A stretch of DNA of 64,000 bases, taken from assembly GCA_035293565.1 (NCBI GenBank), contig DATGMP010000092.1:33996-97995 (forward strand), in the 5' to 3' direction. The position numbers and the translations under genes are program-made. The notes beneath the pieces are model-generated. The model ran no database searches, was not told where the DNA came from, and saw nothing but the letters and a program-made list of their open reading frames with translations. Positions 50,887 through 60,260 of this stretch are shown here, piece by piece. Within the stretch, counting starts at the first letter, position 1. Every line of letters starts with the position of its first letter. The stretch comes from DATGMP01 sp035293565 (GTDB taxonomy: Bacteria; Pseudomonadota; Alphaproteobacteria; BOG-932; Roseiterribacteraceae).

Positions 50887-51207
50887 GTGAACGACGATCT
50901 CGTTTTTCGAGCCTGGGCGGATGCGAGCCGCAGACAGCTCCTGGACGCGCTGCACGCGCGGAACGGCCAAAGCTTGGGGGAGTTGTGCCGGGGACATGAG
51001 ATGAGCCGACAGGCGGTGATGAAGCACCTTGCGATCCTGGAGGAGGCGAACCTCGTCTCCATCCAGCGCCGCGGCCGCGAAAAGCTTCACTTCATCAATC
51101 CGGTCCCGATCAACGAGATCGCCGATCGCTGGATTGCCAAATTCGAGCGCCCTCGCCTGGGCGCGCTCTCGGATCTCAAACGGAAACTGGAGGGAGAGAA
51201 TTCATGA
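50887..51207 (+). CDS. ArsR-family regulator
   Basis: 106 residues, GTG start. The winged helix is FRAWADASRRQLLDALH through SRQAVMKHLAILEEANLVSI, with RRGREKLHFINP. It belongs to the metal-free ArsR group that sits with AHSA1 genes. Its stop overlaps the AHSA1 start by 4 bp (ATGA), and a typical SdpR-like sensing role is expected. The AT-rich stretch at 50850-50884, with AACTAAAAGGTTACA, may hold its operator. Confidence 0.9.
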   Translation: MNDDLVFRAWADASRRQLLDALHARNGQSLGELCRGHEMSRQAVMKHLAILEEANLVSIQRRGREKLHFINPVPINEIADRWIAKFERPRLGALSDLKRKLEGENS

Positions 51208-51659
51208 CCAGCACCGCCGGAAGCACTTTCGTCTACGTCACCTTCATCCGCGCCACGCCCGAACGCCTATGGGAGGCACTCACCGAACCCGACTTCATGA
51301 AGCAATACTGGTTCGGCATGCATATGGCAGCCGAATGGAGGGCTGGCGCGCCGTGGAAGCTGCTGTTTCTCGATGGCCGCATCGCCGACACTGGTGAAGT
51401 GATCGAGGCCGACCCGCCGCGCCGCCTTGTCATCAAATGGCGGAACGAGTTCCGGCCCGAGCTGAAAGCCGAAGGACCCGCCCGCTGCACGATCGAGCTC
51501 GAGCCCGCTGGCGGTGTCGTCAAGCTCACCATCACGCATGCGAGCAACTTGCCTGACTCCAAGATCATCCAGGCCGTCTCGGGCGGCTGGCCGAAGATCC
51601 TCTCGAACCTCAAATCGTTGCTGGAGACGGGGGAGATTGTGCTGAAGGAGAATCTTTAG
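51204..51659 (+). CDS. AHSA1/START-domain (SRPBCC) protein
   Basis: 151 residues. The helix-grip fold is seen in TFVYVTFIRATPERLWEALTEPD at the start and the last helix SGGWPKILSNLKSLLETGE. It is the typical partner of the ArsR gene just upstream with a 4-bp overlap. Such pairs are common in soil bacteria. The ligand is unknown. Confidence 0.9.
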   Translation: MTSTAGSTFVYVTFIRATPERLWEALTEPDFMKQYWFGMHMAAEWRAGAPWKLLFLDGRIADTGEVIEADPPRRLVIKWRNEFRPELKAEGPARCTIELEPAGGVVKLTITHASNLPDSKIIQAVSGGWPKILSNLKSLLETGEIVLKENL

Positions 51660-51801
51660 CGCGATGCCCCCTTTGGCTTTCGCGGGAGCGCCGCCTGGCG
51701 CATCCGCGGAGGCCGGCCGGAAAATTCCCCTATTTCAAGCAGAATCTCGCCCCTAATGCATCCCGGTCCTCCATGCGTTAAAACAGGCAGCAGGAGGGTG
51801 G

Positions 51802-53436
51802 ATGCTCGAGGCGCGGCGCAAAGGGATGAAGATCCGGGCTGGGCGCGGGACAGAGCTGCGGTGTCGCGGTTGGCGCCAGGAGGCGTTGCTGCGCATGCTC
51901 GAGAACGCGCTCGAGACCGCGGAGAAGCCGGAAGAGCTCGTCGTTTATATGGGCAACGCGCGCGCGGCCCGCGATTGGAAGAGTTACGACCGGATCGTCG
52001 CGGCGCTGAAGGCGCTCGACGAGAACGAGACCCTTGTCATCCAGTCAGGCAAGCCGGTGGCGCGCTTCAGGACCGGGCGCGGCGGACCGCTGGTCATCAT
52101 GGCGAGCGGCAATGTGGTGGGCGCCCAATCGGACCTCGATCATTATCGCGATCTGCTCGAGCGCGGACTCATCATGTCGCCGGGCATGACGGCGGGCTCC
52201 TGGCAATATATCGGCGGGCAGGCGAACCTTCAGACGATCTACGAGACCTTTGCCGCCGCCGGACGGCAGCATTTCGGCGGCGCGCTGGGCGGCCGCTGGA
52301 TCGTCACGGCCGGGCTCGGCAAGACGAGCCGTGCTCAGGCCGCTGCGGGTAAAATGGCAGGTGCGGCGATCATGGTCATCGAGGTCGACCCGGCACGCAT
52401 CGTGGAAGCAAAAGATGCCGGCATCGCTGATCTCGCAACCGACGACCTCGACCAGGCGGTCGAATGGTCACAGGAGGCCAGGCAGGCCCATCGACCGCTT
52501 GCGATCGCGCTCGAGGGCAATGCCGCGTCGGTGCTGCCCGAACTCGTGCGCCGACACCTCACACCCGACATCGCGACCGACCAGACGACGCCCGACTCTC
52601 GCCGCGGCTATGTCCCGGCCGGCATCACGCCTGCGGCGGCCGCGGCGATGCTGCGGCGTCGGCCCGAGGAGGTCGAAATGCGGGGGCTCGATTCCGTAAA
52701 GCACCAGGTGGGGGCGTTGCTCGAGCTGCGGCGTCGGGGCGCGGTCGCTTTCGAGTTCGGCAATGGACTGCGCGGGATGGCGCGCCAGGCCGGGTTGCTC
52801 CAGGCGATGGATCTCCCCTCCTATATCGAGCTGCTGATCCGACCGATGTTCTGCGTGGGCATGGGACCGTGCCGCTGGATCGCGCTGTCGGGCGATGCGG
52901 CGGACATCGAAACGATCGACGACATCGTGCTGGCGGAGTTTTCCGCCGATCACCCCGCGGCAGCCTGGATTCGAGCGTCGCAGGATCTCGCCTTTCCCGG
53001 ACTACCGGCCCGCATCGCCTGGCTCGCGCATGGCGAGCGCAGCCAGGTGGCGCTGCTGATCAACCAGGCGGTGGCCGAGGGACGGCTCAAGGCGCCGGTC
53101 GCCTTTTCGCGCGATCATCTGGATTCGGGCTCGACCGCCATCCCCTTCCGCGAAAACGAGCGCATGGCCGACGGCTCGGACGCGGTTGCCGACTGGCCCT
53201 TGCTGAATGCGCTCCTGAACGCCGCGTCCGGCGCCGATCTGGTGGCGGTCCACGATCATGCGGGCTTCGGCGTCTCGACCGGCGTCACCATCGTCGCCGA
53301 CGGTACGCCCGATACGGCCAAGAGGCTTGCTTCGGTGCTTGACGGCGACAGCGGGCTCGGAATCGCCCGCCACGCCGACGCCGGATACGAGGAGGCGCTC
53401 GCCAGCGCCGCCCTCGCGGGCATGCTGCCCGGCTAA
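51802..53436 (+). CDS. Urocanase (HutU) homologue lacking the active-site Cys
   Basis: 544 residues, close to HutU length. The family core is clear: RGTELRCRGWRQEALLRMLE, SPGMTAGSWQYIGGQ, RDHLDSG and DGSDAVADWPLLNALLNAASG. Important motifs are altered. The position of active-site Cys410 in P. putida is Ala406 (GLPARIAW rather than ARICW). The NAD+ loop GGMGGAQ is GKTSRAQ (173-179), DQTSAHD is DQTTPDS, and the GGGVGMGFS loop is HDHAGFG. It is 30 to 40% diverged by eye, so a urocanase relative with another substrate, such as thiourocanate-type hydratases, or a noncatalytic paralogue. No hutH, hutI or hutG is nearby; a glutamate-type dehydrogenase converges from 53562. Confidence 0.85.
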   Translation: MLEARRKGMKIRAGRGTELRCRGWRQEALLRMLENALETAEKPEELVVYMGNARAARDWKSYDRIVAALKALDENETLVIQSGKPVARFRTGRGGPLVIMASGNVVGAQSDLDHYRDLLERGLIMSPGMTAGSWQYIGGQANLQTIYETFAAAGRQHFGGALGGRWIVTAGLGKTSRAQAAAGKMAGAAIMVIEVDPARIVEAKDAGIADLATDDLDQAVEWSQEARQAHRPLAIALEGNAASVLPELVRRHLTPDIATDQTTPDSRRGYVPAGITPAAAAAMLRRRPEEVEMRGLDSVKHQVGALLELRRRGAVAFEFGNGLRGMARQAGLLQAMDLPSYIELLIRPMFCVGMGPCRWIALSGDAADIETIDDIVLAEFSADHPAAAWIRASQDLAFPGLPARIAWLAHGERSQVALLINQAVAEGRLKAPVAFSRDHLDSGSTAIPFRENERMADGSDAVADWPLLNALLNAASGADLVAVHDHAGFGVSTGVTIVADGTPDTAKRLASVLDGDSGLGIARHADAGYEEALASAALAGMLPG

Positions 53437-53561
53437 AATTCCACCGCGGCCTCCGTAAACGCACGCCGCGAGTCCGGCGCGAGCGTCACGCGGTCGGCCG
53501 ACATGGCGGTCATTTTGGTCGTTTCGAGATGCACGCCTGCGGCCGGCCGGAGAAATCCGGG

Positions 53562-54827
53562 CTAAGGGAACAGCCCCCGCAGCCGTTTTCCGGCGCGGAC
53601 CTTCTCGACGCCGATGGCCATCGCAGCGGTGCGATTGGAGACGCGTTCGGCGGCCGCGCGCCGCGTGACTTGAGAGAACGCGTTCTGCAGTAGTCGATAG
53701 AGCTTGTCGTTGACCTCGGTCTCCGTCCAGAAGAGCTGTTGCAGATCTTGGACCCATTCGAAATAGGAGACCACGACACCGCCGGAGTTGCAGAGAATGT
53801 CGGGGATGACGAAGATCTCGTCGCGCCGTTCATCCAGGATTTTGTCGGCGTCGGGCGTCGTCGGACCATTCGCGCCTTCCGCCAGAACGCGGCATTGGAT
53901 CTTTGCCGCGTTTTTGCCGGTGATCACCTGCTCGACCGCCGCCGGGACCAGGATGTCGCATTTCTGCTCGATGAGCTTGTCGGAATCGATCGCGGCCGCG
54001 TTCGACCAGCCGGCCAGCACGCCGCCATGCGCGCGCGCATGCTTCTCGATCGACTCCAGATCGAGTCCCTTGGGATCGTAATAGGCGGCCGTATGGTCGC
54101 TGATGCCGAGCAGCTTCGAGCCCATGCGGCGAACCAGCGTCGCCGCCGCGACGCTGCCGACATTGCCGAAGCCCTGGACGATGGCGCCGGTGCCTTCGGG
54201 CTTGATCTTGAGCTGCTCGAGCGCGCGTTCCACCAGATACGCGACGCCACGTCCCGTGGCTTCGCGCCGACCGGCGGTGCCGCCGACCTCGACCGGCTTG
54301 CCGGTCACGATCTCCATCACGGCATGACCGGCATGCATCGAGTAGGTATCCATGAACCAGGCCATGACCTGCTCGTTGGTGCCCATATCGGGCGCCATGA
54401 TGTCGGTATGGGGGCCGACGAAGGGGATCATCTCCTGCATGTAACGGCGCGAGATTGCCTCGAGCTCGCGTCGGGAGAGATTGGGCGGATCGCAATTGAC
54501 CCCGCCCTTGGCGCCGCCATAGGGCAGGCCCGCCAACGCGCATTTCCAGCTCATCCAGATCGAGAGCGCCCCAACCTCGCCGATATCGACCTGCGGCGAG
54601 AAGCGCACGCCGCCTTTAGTCGGCCCGAGCGTCAAATGATGCTGCACCCGATAGCCCTCGAAGACTAGGGTCTTGCCGTTATCCATATTGACGGGGATAG
54701 AAACGGCGATCGCGCGCTTGGGATAGAGCAGCCGGTCGCGCTCCTCCTGGGGAATGCCGAGATGGTCGGCGATCTTGCCGAATTGCTCTTTGGCCATCGC
54801 GAAGACGGGGCCGCTATAGATAGTCAT
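53562..54827 (-). CDS. Glu/Leu/Phe/Val dehydrogenase (Glu-type)
   Basis: 421 residues, the hexameric GDH size. Substrate-binding Lys and catalytic Lys are in TKGGVRF and GLPYGGAKGGV, and DMGTNEQVMAWFMDTYS is the Glu-DH loop. The Rossmann motif is VQGFGNVGSVAAATL. It interconverts glutamate with 2-oxoglutarate and ammonia; NAD or NADP use is not clear. It converges on the urocanase-like gene, 125 bp from its stop. Histidine or urocanate degradation ends in glutamate, so a metabolic link is possible. Confidence 0.92.
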   Translation of the reverse strand: MTIYSGPVFAMAKEQFGKIADHLGIPQEERDRLLYPKRAIAVSIPVNMDNGKTLVFEGYRVQHHLTLGPTKGGVRFSPQVDIGEVGALSIWMSWKCALAGLPYGGAKGGVNCDPPNLSRRELEAISRRYMQEMIPFVGPHTDIMAPDMGTNEQVMAWFMDTYSMHAGHAVMEIVTGKPVEVGGTAGRREATGRGVAYLVERALEQLKIKPEGTGAIVQGFGNVGSVAAATLVRRMGSKLLGISDHTAAYYDPKGLDLESIEKHARAHGGVLAGWSNAAAIDSDKLIEQKCDILVPAAVEQVITGKNAAKIQCRVLAEGANGPTTPDADKILDERRDEIFVIPDILCNSGGVVVSYFEWVQDLQQLFWTETEVNDKLYRLLQNAFSQVTRRAAAERVSNRTAAMAIGVEKVRAGKRLRGLFP

Positions 54828-54947
54828 GAGGTTTCCGCCCGAATTTTATGGGCCGTCGGGGAGACGGCTCTTTTCCGTGCCAATCATGTTGTACGCCGGA
54901 CCGGCGGAATCATCCCCCGTTTTGCCGGGGGAGGCGGAATAGCCTGT

Positions 54948-55841
54948 CTACAGCCCGCTCAATACATTGCCGATCTGGCCCGGATCGTGCTTGCCCTTGA
55001 TCGCGTCCTCGCCGCTATGGGTCGGCACATTGAGCGAAGCCAAAGCCAGAATGGCATATAGCGATAGCGTATGTCCCCCGACGCCCGGGATTACGCGATC
55101 GGCCAGATCCTGGCTCGACACGAAGCTGCCGGCGGTGCCGCCGCTGGTGGCGATGTTGGTTGTGTCGGGATTGGCTCCGGCAAGGAAGGTCGAGCCGCCG
55201 AAATGGGCCGCGAACCGGTCGTAGATCTGGGCCAGCGTGGCCGATTTGCCGGTGTTCGGATCGGTAAAGACCGAGGGGTTGGCCGCTGCCGCGTCGGGGA
55301 GCAGGTCGGAGGCCGACTGGTTGGGATTGTCCCGGTAAGCCTGGATGAACTTGGCGGCACCCCCCGCGCCGAGGAAATGGGCGAGATAGAGCTCAGTGCC
55401 GCCGATCTGGCCGCCGACGGAGGATTGCAGCGCCGCCTTGTTGTCTTTGGCGAACTCGGCCGCCATGGCCGCCGCCACATTGGGATCGGTACGGAGCGCC
55501 AGGATCTTCTGCAGATCGGTCGCGTTGCTGACAGTCGGGTTCCCGCTGGCGTCGGTCGTGATTTCGGAGGCGACAGCGCCGAGCCCATGCTGCGCGCCAT
55601 GCGCCTGCAGCACGTCGAGCCAAGTGGAATCGGTGAACTGGTAGAGGCCCGTCGCGCTCGAGGCCGAGGCCTTGGCGTTCGGGTTCATGCCGCTTTCGAC
55701 GGCAGCTTTTTCCATGAGGTAGGAAAAATCGACCCCGGTCGAGGCGCTAGCCTTGCGGACCGCAGAGACCACATCGGCCGGCGCGGAGGCATGGCGCGCC
55801 TGGCGTAGCGTGATCGCATTGAAGATTCCCATATCCTGCAT
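54948..55841 (-). CDS. Transglycosylase-like (SLT-fold) protein
   Basis: 297 residues from the ATG at 55841 (or 55832). A lysozyme-like domain starts near residue 38: FSYLMEKAAVESGMNPNAKA, with Glu as the likely catalytic acid, then SSATGLYQFTDSTWLDVLQ. No signal peptide is visible; flagellar and related cytoplasmic-start transglycosylases often lack one. The C-terminal about 120 residues are a linker-like region without a known domain. It is divergent from the long acyl-CoA dehydrogenase. Peptidoglycan cleavage is probable but not certain. Confidence 0.75.
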   Translation of the reverse strand: MQDMGIFNAITLRQARHASAPADVVSAVRKASASTGVDFSYLMEKAAVESGMNPNAKASASSATGLYQFTDSTWLDVLQAHGAQHGLGAVASEITTDASGNPTVSNATDLQKILALRTDPNVAAAMAAEFAKDNKAALQSSVGGQIGGTELYLAHFLGAGGAAKFIQAYRDNPNQSASDLLPDAAAANPSVFTDPNTGKSATLAQIYDRFAAHFGGSTFLAGANPDTTNIATSGGTAGSFVSSQDLADRVIPGVGGHTLSLYAILALASLNVPTHSGEDAIKGKHDPGQIGNVLSGL

Positions 55842-56022
55842 GGCCGTACCCCGAATCCTTTTCAAACCGACACACGCAAGGACCATGCCAACTGCGCGGC
55901 CGGCTGGCGGACTACGCCGCAGGTTTGGTTAAGGGCGGTTTAAGGACATCGCCTCCAATTCGACACCGCTCGGGCGATTGGCTAAGGTCCCGGCGCTAAA
56001 TCCAGCCTCAAGAGAGTTCGCC

Positions 56023-57807
56023 ATGGTTCCGTTCGCACCGCCCGCCCGCGACATGAGCTTCGCGCTTCAAACCGTCGTCGGGCTCGACCGTCTGGCCGCG
56101 CTCGAAGGACGCGAGACAGCGTCGGAGGAGTTGATCGGGGCGGTGCTGGATGAGGCCGGGAAGCTATGTGCCGACGTGCTGGCGCCCCTGAATGACGTCG
56201 GCGACCGTGAGCCCTCGCGGCTCGAAAACGGCACCGTCCGCACGCCGCGCGGCTTCCGTGACGCCTACAAGACTTATGCGGCCGGAGGCTGGAACGGGCT
56301 GCCGGTCGAGCAGGCCTTTGGCGGGCAGGGGCTGCCCTGGCCGCTTCATGCCGCCGTCATGGAGATGGTGCAGGCGTCCAACCTGTCCTTCGGCCTCTGC
56401 CCGATGCTGACCCAGGGCGCGATCGAGGCGCTGCTGGCGCATGGCTCGGACGCGCAGCGCGCGATCTATCTCGACAAGCTGCTGTCCGGCGAATGGACCG
56501 GCACCATGAATCTGACGGAGCCGCAGGCCGGCTCGGACCTGGCTCAGGTCCGTACGCGGGCCGAGCGCAAGGACGGGCACTATCGCTTGTTCGGGCAGAA
56601 GATCTTCATTACCTGGGGCGACAATGATGTGGCCGACAATGTGGTGCATCTCGTGCTCGCCCGCACACCCGACGCGCCGCCGGGTGTGAAGGGCATCTCG
56701 CTTTTCCTCGCGCCGAAATTTCTCGTGAAGCCGGACGGGAGCCTCGGTGAGCGCAACGACCTCAGGCCGGTATCGCTCGAACACAAGCTCGGCATTCATG
56801 CTTCGCCCACCTGCGTCATGTCCTTCGGCGACAATGATGGCGCGATCGCCTACCTGGTGGGCGAAGAGAATCGCGGCCTCGAATGCATGTTCACGATGAT
56901 GAACAACGCTCGGCTCGCGGTTGGGCTGCAGGGCGTCGCGATTGCGGAACGCGCTTATCAGCAGGCTCGCGACTATGCCCGCACGCGGGTCCAGGGCCGG
57001 GCGGTGGACGGCAAGACCGGCACGATCATCATCCATCCCGACGTGCGCCGCATGCTCCTCACGATGCGGGCGCTAACCGAGGCGTCCCGCGCGTTGGCTT
57101 ATCTCGCTTATCTGGCCCTCGACGAAGCCAAGCACGCGCCGACCGCGGAAGCCCGCAAAGCGGCACAGGCCCGCGTCGATCTGCTGACCCCCGTCGTGAA
57201 AGGCTGGTCGACCGATATCGGCAACGAGGTCGCATCGCTCGGCGTCCAGATCCATGGCGGCATGGGCTTCATCGAGGAGACAGGTGCCGCGCAGCATTTC
57301 CGCGACGCGCGAATCCTGCCGATCTATGAGGGGACGAACGGCATCCAGGCCAATGACCTTGCCTTCCGCAAGGTGCTGCGCGACGGCGGCGAGTCCGCGC
57401 GAATATTCATCGACGAAATTCGCATCTTCCTGAAGCAGATCGCCGATCTGCCGGGCGATGACATCGCCGGGATCGGCTACGGCCTCGCGGCCGCGGTCGG
57501 CGTGCTGGAGAAGGCGACCGAATGGCTGCTCGAAACCGGCAAGTCGGACCAATATGCCGTCGCGTCCGCCTCGGTCCCCTATCTCGAGCTGTTCGGTCTC
57601 GTGGGCGGTGGCTATGTGATGGCGAAGATGGCGCGAGCTGCGGTCGACGGTCTGTCGCAGCGCGGCGCCGATACGGCTTTCCTCGAATCGAAACTTCTCA
57701 CGGCGCGCTTCTATGTCGAGGCGATCCTGCCCAAGACCGAGGGGTTGATGCAGCCGATCACGGCCGCGCACCGCTCGATCCGCGCCTTCGCCGACGAGTC
57801 CTTTTGA
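56023..57807 (+). CDS. Large acyl-CoA dehydrogenase (DmdC-type)
   Basis: 594 residues from the ATG at 56023 (AAGAGAG upstream). The central domain has NLTEPQAGSDLAQVRTRAE and GIHASPTCVMSFGDNDGA. Catalytic Glu is in LPIYEGTNGIQANDL. The extra about 200 C-terminal residues are typical for DmdC-like enzymes. It oxidises an acyl-CoA with FAD; methylmercaptopropionyl-CoA is one known substrate of the family, but many members act on others. The stop overlaps the next gene's TTG start (TTGA). Confidence 0.9.
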   Translation: MVPFAPPARDMSFALQTVVGLDRLAALEGRETASEELIGAVLDEAGKLCADVLAPLNDVGDREPSRLENGTVRTPRGFRDAYKTYAAGGWNGLPVEQAFGGQGLPWPLHAAVMEMVQASNLSFGLCPMLTQGAIEALLAHGSDAQRAIYLDKLLSGEWTGTMNLTEPQAGSDLAQVRTRAERKDGHYRLFGQKIFITWGDNDVADNVVHLVLARTPDAPPGVKGISLFLAPKFLVKPDGSLGERNDLRPVSLEHKLGIHASPTCVMSFGDNDGAIAYLVGEENRGLECMFTMMNNARLAVGLQGVAIAERAYQQARDYARTRVQGRAVDGKTGTIIIHPDVRRMLLTMRALTEASRALAYLAYLALDEAKHAPTAEARKAAQARVDLLTPVVKGWSTDIGNEVASLGVQIHGGMGFIEETGAAQHFRDARILPIYEGTNGIQANDLAFRKVLRDGGESARIFIDEIRIFLKQIADLPGDDIAGIGYGLAAAVGVLEKATEWLLETGKSDQYAVASASVPYLELFGLVGGGYVMAKMARAAVDGLSQRGADTAFLESKLLTARFYVEAILPKTEGLMQPITAAHRSIRAFADESF

Positions 57808-58589
57808 ACGCCTTCGATCCTTCGCTCTTCGCGGGCAAGGTCGCGCTCGTCACCGGCTCGACCTCCGGCATCGGACTGGCAACTGCTGAGCTCCTCGCGC
57901 AATCCGGCGCGAGCGCCGTGATTGTGAACGGGCGTGATGAAACGGCTGGGCGGAACGCGGTCGAGCGCGTGCGATCCGCCGCGCCCACCGCGCGCATCGA
58001 ATTCATTGCCGCCGATTATACGAAGAGCGCCGACATCGAGCGGCTGTTCGCTCCGGCCGATGCCGCGGGCGGGCTCGACATTCTGATCCACACGGCGACC
58101 GGCGGCAGCCCGCCCGATCTCTTCATGAAGATCGATCCCGCCGATTGGGAGCGTACGATCGCCGGCAAATGGGTGAGCCTGATGCGCTGTTGCCGCCGTG
58201 CCATTCCCGGCATGATCGCCAAGGGCGGCGGCGCGATCGTAGCGGTTGGATCCGATGCGGCGAAGCTCGCCACGCCGGGCGAGTCCGTAATCGGCGGCGC
58301 CTTTGCGGCTCAGGCGATGTTCATGAAAGTGCTGGCGGTGGAGCTCGGCCGCTACAAGATCCGCGCCAATGTCGTCACGCCGTCAATCACGCGCAATACG
58401 AAGACCTATCAGTCGGTGATGGCCGGCGAGTTCAGCCGTAAGCTGTTCGAAAAAGCCGAAGCTCGCGCGCGGCTCGGCGTGCCGGTGCCGGAGAATATCG
58501 CGCCGCTGATCGCGTTTCTTGCGAGTCCGCTGGCCTCGCACATCACTGGACAGGTGGTGAGCGCCAACGGCGGGATCTCGGTGCCGTGA
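57804..58589 (+). CDS. SDR-fold protein lacking catalytic Tyr and Lys
   Basis: 261 residues, TTG start overlapping the acyl-CoA dehydrogenase stop by 4 bp; no other start fits. The Rossmann motif TGSTSGIG (17-24) is normal. Ser150 (AVGSDAAK) is at the expected place, but the Tyr position is Ile163 and the Lys position is Phe167 (ESVIGGAFAAQ). The NNAG motif is HTATG. It therefore probably binds a nucleotide without classical SDR catalysis, or uses a different mechanism. The tight coupling to the acyl-CoA dehydrogenase suggests they act together. Confidence 0.85.
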   Translation: MNAFDPSLFAGKVALVTGSTSGIGLATAELLAQSGASAVIVNGRDETAGRNAVERVRSAAPTARIEFIAADYTKSADIERLFAPADAAGGLDILIHTATGGSPPDLFMKIDPADWERTIAGKWVSLMRCCRRAIPGMIAKGGGAIVAVGSDAAKLATPGESVIGGAFAAQAMFMKVLAVELGRYKIRANVVTPSITRNTKTYQSVMAGEFSRKLFEKAEARARLGVPVPENIAPLIAFLASPLASHITGQVVSANGGISVP

Positions 58590-58590
58590 A

Positions 58591-60141
58591 CTAAGCCGCG
58601 TCGCGCTGAGCGATCGAGCGTTCCCGCGGATATATGATCGTGGCGGTCGTGCCGACGCCGAGCGTGCTTTCGAATTCGAGCCTGCCGCCCTGGAGTTCGA
58701 TCATGTGCCGGGTTACGGGCAGCCCGAGCCCCGCGCCGTCGAACTGGCGGGCCAGGCGCGAATCCACTTGCGTAAAACGCTCGAACACAGTCGCCAGATC
58801 CTCCGGCGCGATCCCGATTCCCTGATCGATGACGGTGAAGCGAATCTCGCCGTTCCGCTGATAGGCGTCGAGACGCACCGTGTTGCCCGCTGGCGAGAAT
58901 TTGACCGCATTCGACAGCAGATGCCCCAACATCCGCGCGAGCCAGTAGGGATCAGCATAGAGGTTCGGCAGGTTGTGCTCGATCCGCCTGTCGAGCGTGA
59001 TTTCCGCGTCCCTGGCGCGCGCCGAGGCGCTGCGGCAGGCGGACTCGACGGCTTCTTCGACCGAGATGGGACCGTCGACGGCTTCCAGCGAGCCCGCATC
59101 CATTTTCGTGAGCTCGAGAATGTCGTTGATGATGCGGAGCAGATTGGTCCCGCTATCCTCGATAGCGACTGCGTATTCCTGATATTGCTCGTTGCCCAAC
59201 GGCCCGAATGCCCCGGTGCGCATCAGGTTCGCAAAGCCGATGATCCCGTTGAGCGGAGTCCTGAGCTCGTGGCTCATCGCGGCGAGAAAGCGCGACTTGG
59301 CCTGATTGGCTGCTTCGGTCGCGATCAGGGCCGATTGCAGGTTTCGCGTGGATTCCTGCAAATCGCTGCGCGTGGCTTCGAGCTCCTGGATATATTCACG
59401 AAGCCGCTCGGCTTCTTGGCTGGCACGAAGCGCGAGATGGTGGTCGACGATCGAGCCGATGATGCCGAGCCCGATGATCAAGACGGTCACTGCTGCGACC
59501 GACACTGCGAGCCAGCCGGTGTCGATCGCGTAGGCAGGTGGAGCGATGGTGGGGTCGGGGGTAAGGCTCACCGCCGCCATCGCCGTGAAATGCAGGCCGA
59601 CGATCGCGAGGACCAGAAGCCCGAGGGCGATCGCGCTGTCGCCCCATTTGAATGAGCCGAGGGCCGCGAAGCCGGCTGCGCCGAAGGTGCAGCTGATCAC
59701 GATCGAGGATAGGACGTACGCAGCATCCCAGTGGCGGACGGCTTGGACTTCCAATGCTGCCATGCCGGTGTAATGCATCCCGACGATCGACAGCCCGGCA
59801 ACGATGCCGCCCAGGACCGGAAAATGAGCGGCACGAATGGCGAAGGCGATCCTGGCTCCGAGAATCGCGACGATAATCGACGCGATAGTGAGCGCCGGAT
59901 CGAAACCCATTGGGAGACCCGGCCGAAATGCGAGCATGGCCACAAAATGTGTGGCCCAAACGCCGGCGCCGGCGACCGTCGCGGCGGCCCAGAGCCAGGG
60001 GTTCCGCCCAAGGTTGGAGTTCCGGCGCGCCCGCGAGGCGAGGCTGAGGGCGGTGGCGCAAGACATCAGGCAGATCAAGGCAGCCAGAACGACCAGCCTC
60101 GGATCATGTCGGTCTGCGATGCAGGCGTAGACGCGGAACAT
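58591..60141 (-). CDS. MHYT-domain hybrid-less sensor histidine kinase
   Basis: 516 residues. The N-terminus has about seven membrane segments with three MHYT-type motifs (THFVAM, MHYTGM, LHFTAM), proposed to bind copper and sense O2, CO or NO. A coiled coil (about 240-290) leads to the kinase core: H-box AAMSHELRTPLNGIIGF, N-box LSNAVKFSP, G1 DQGIGIAPED and G2 GAGLGLPVTR. No receiver domain is fused. Its response regulator is not adjacent. It converges on the SDR gene. Confidence 0.93.
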   Translation of the reverse strand: MFRVYACIADRHDPRLVVLAALICLMSCATALSLASRARRNSNLGRNPWLWAAATVAGAGVWATHFVAMLAFRPGLPMGFDPALTIASIIVAILGARIAFAIRAAHFPVLGGIVAGLSIVGMHYTGMAALEVQAVRHWDAAYVLSSIVISCTFGAAGFAALGSFKWGDSAIALGLLVLAIVGLHFTAMAAVSLTPDPTIAPPAYAIDTGWLAVSVAAVTVLIIGLGIIGSIVDHHLALRASQEAERLREYIQELEATRSDLQESTRNLQSALIATEAANQAKSRFLAAMSHELRTPLNGIIGFANLMRTGAFGPLGNEQYQEYAVAIEDSGTNLLRIINDILELTKMDAGSLEAVDGPISVEEAVESACRSASARARDAEITLDRRIEHNLPNLYADPYWLARMLGHLLSNAVKFSPAGNTVRLDAYQRNGEIRFTVIDQGIGIAPEDLATVFERFTQVDSRLARQFDGAGLGLPVTRHMIELQGGRLEFESTLGVGTTATIIYPRERSIAQRDAA

Positions 60142-60260
60142 GAGAGTAGCCTGCCACCAGTCTCGTTAATCAGCCCTAAAACAATCTGATTTCGGTAGGC
60201 TTCCGCTGCCATGCGGATTGGGCTAGGGAGACGCATTCTCTTGCTGCACTCGCGAAATTC

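Noticed and set aside
53437..53561. After the TAG stop of the glutamate-type dehydrogenase, the same frame continues for about 41 coding-like codons
   Set aside because: The protein ends where relatives end (LRGLFP), and there is no read-through context. The stretch could be a remnant, but evidence is too thin for a feature.
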